From Alphaproteobacteria bacterium (GTDB taxonomy: Bacteria; Pseudomonadota; Alphaproteobacteria; Micropepsales; Micropepsaceae): a DNA stretch of 5,051 nt. Location: contig CANBZE010000179.1 in the NCBI GenBank assembly GCA_947373775.1, positions 1 to 5,051 of the forward strand, read 5' to 3'. Below the pieces are notes generated by a model that saw only the letters and a list, made by a program, of their open reading frames with translations, did not search any database and was not told where the DNA came from. The position numbers and the translations under genes were made by a program. Below are positions 4,466-5,051 of this stretch, piece by piece (the stretch's first letter is position 1; each line of letters opens with the position of its first letter).

Positions 4466-5051
4466 CATTGGTGCTGGCTTCCGGAAGCGCCAGCCGCAAA
4501 GCGTTGTTGACGGCGGCCGGTATCGCGTTTGTGGCCGATCCCGCCGACCTGGATGAAGATCGCTTGATGGCGGACCTGAAAGCGCGCGGCGCCGATGCAG
4601 CTGCGGTGGCGTCGGAGCTGGCGCAACAAAAAGCGCTGGCGGTTTCGCACCGCCATCCAGGAAAGATCGTGTTGGGCGGCGACAGTGTGATCGCGTTCGG
4701 CAGCGAATATCTCAGCAAATGCGCCACCCCGGATGCGGCACGCGCCCTGCTGACGCGGCTGTCGGGACAGACGCATTTGCTGGTATCGGCGGCGGCGCTG
4801 GCCCGGGACGGCGCCTTGCTATGGACGCATGCCAGCCCCTGCCGGATGGTGATGCGCGATTTAAGCCCGGATTTCCTGGACGATTATCTCGCCACGGAAG
4901 GTCCGGCGATCCTGTCCTCGGTGGGCTGCTATCATTTCGAGGGGCGCGGGGCGCAACTCTTCGCTATTGTGGACGGGGATTATTTTTCGGTGCTGGGCCT
5001 GCCGCTGCTGCAGGTGCTGGCCCAATTGCGCAAGGAAGGCGTCTTGGCGTC
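4462..5051 (+). CDS. maf: Maf-like nucleotide pyrophosphatase (partial, C-terminal end cut)
   Basis: Maf/YhdE/YceF proteins hydrolyse non-canonical or selected nucleoside triphosphates to monophosphates and have been linked to division control and house-cleaning. The visible 196 residues start LVLASGSASRKALLTAAGI (3-21), in which the second of the usual two arginines is kept (Arg12) but the first is Ser. VLGGDSVIAFGS (69-80) follows, with the conserved Asp73 where most members have GADTVV. SKC (85-87) stands where KP is usual, then LSGQTH (99-104), and SSVGCYHFEGRGAQLFAIVDGDYFSVLGLPL near the end (152-182, read in two parts as SSVGCYHFEGRGAQLF and AIVDGDYFSVLGLPL). About 196 residues is already near full length, so the stop should lie just past the window. 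GTG 4462 overlaps the ppsR stop (GTGA). In this class aroE, coaE and dnaQ usually follow. Substrate class cannot be assigned here. Confidence 0.9.
   Translation, partial: MTLVLASGSASRKALLTAAGIAFVADPADLDEDRLMADLKARGADAAAVASELAQQKALAVSHRHPGKIVLGGDSVIAFGSEYLSKCATPDAARALLTRLSGQTHLLVSAAALARDGALLWTHASPCRMVMRDLSPDFLDDYLATEGPAILSSVGCYHFEGRGAQLFAIVDGDYFSVLGLPLLQVLAQLRKEGVLA

Noticed and set aside
3398..4468. Long minus-strand open frame of 356 codons
   Set aside because: It is antisense to ppsR, which has clear family motifs. Its translation is rich in His, Gln, Gly and Arg, typical of a shadow frame in GC-rich DNA, and it runs into the intergenic region.
1..5051. Mobile element, CRISPR array, tRNA, toxin or defence system
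   Set aside because: Genes are contiguous core functions with uniform composition, and I saw no terminal repeats, spaced repeats, cloverleaf or accessory genes.

Overview
The window is a GC-rich (roughly 60% by eye) stretch of core chromosome from an alphaproteobacterium. The evidence is gene content and order. Reading on the minus strand from about 3.36 kb there is hemE, hemH, hemJ and then rho. On the plus strand there is the pyruvate,phosphate dikinase regulatory protein gene (ppsR, DUF299, 'RP001-like') followed by maf. This is the arrangement known around the replication origin of Caulobacter crescentus and relatives, where the origin lies between hemE and the RP001-like gene. Protein motifs also fit: a HemJ-type protoporphyrinogen oxidase, a ferrochelatase with the alphaproteobacterial cysteine pattern, and the Maf-like variant found next to ppsR in this class. 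I cannot name the species.

Layout. Bases 1-620 (minus) hold the first half of Rho, running off the left edge. Bases 621-840 are a spacer with the likely rho promoter, an untranslated leader of about 130 nt, and a small GNRA-type hairpin. Bases 841-3358 (minus) are a tightly packed operon hemE-hemH-hemJ, whose genes overlap by 4 and 1 bases. Bases 3359-3631 are a 273-base divergent intergenic region. It is AT-rich beside hemE, carries four degenerate 9-base tandem repeats, three GANTC sites within about 100 bases and several inverted repeats. It ends at a sequence matching the moderate-affinity Caulobacter DnaA 'G-box', which overlaps the ppsR start. Bases 3632-4465 (plus) are ppsR and 4462-5051 (plus) are maf, overlapping by 4 bases; maf runs off the right edge close to its expected C-terminus.

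How it fits together. HemE, HemJ and HemH catalyse steps of late haem synthesis (uroporphyrinogen III decarboxylation, protoporphyrinogen oxidation, iron insertion). The coproporphyrinogen oxidase step must be encoded elsewhere. Rho has its own promoter and may be autoregulated through its leader. PpsR would control pyruvate,phosphate dikinase, or PEP synthase, by ADP-dependent phosphorylation.

No mobile element, CRISPR array, tRNA, rRNA or defence system is visible. The most interesting element is the candidate chromosomal origin. It rests on synteny plus modest sequence signals: I find no consensus TTATCCACA box and no complete CtrA site in it.
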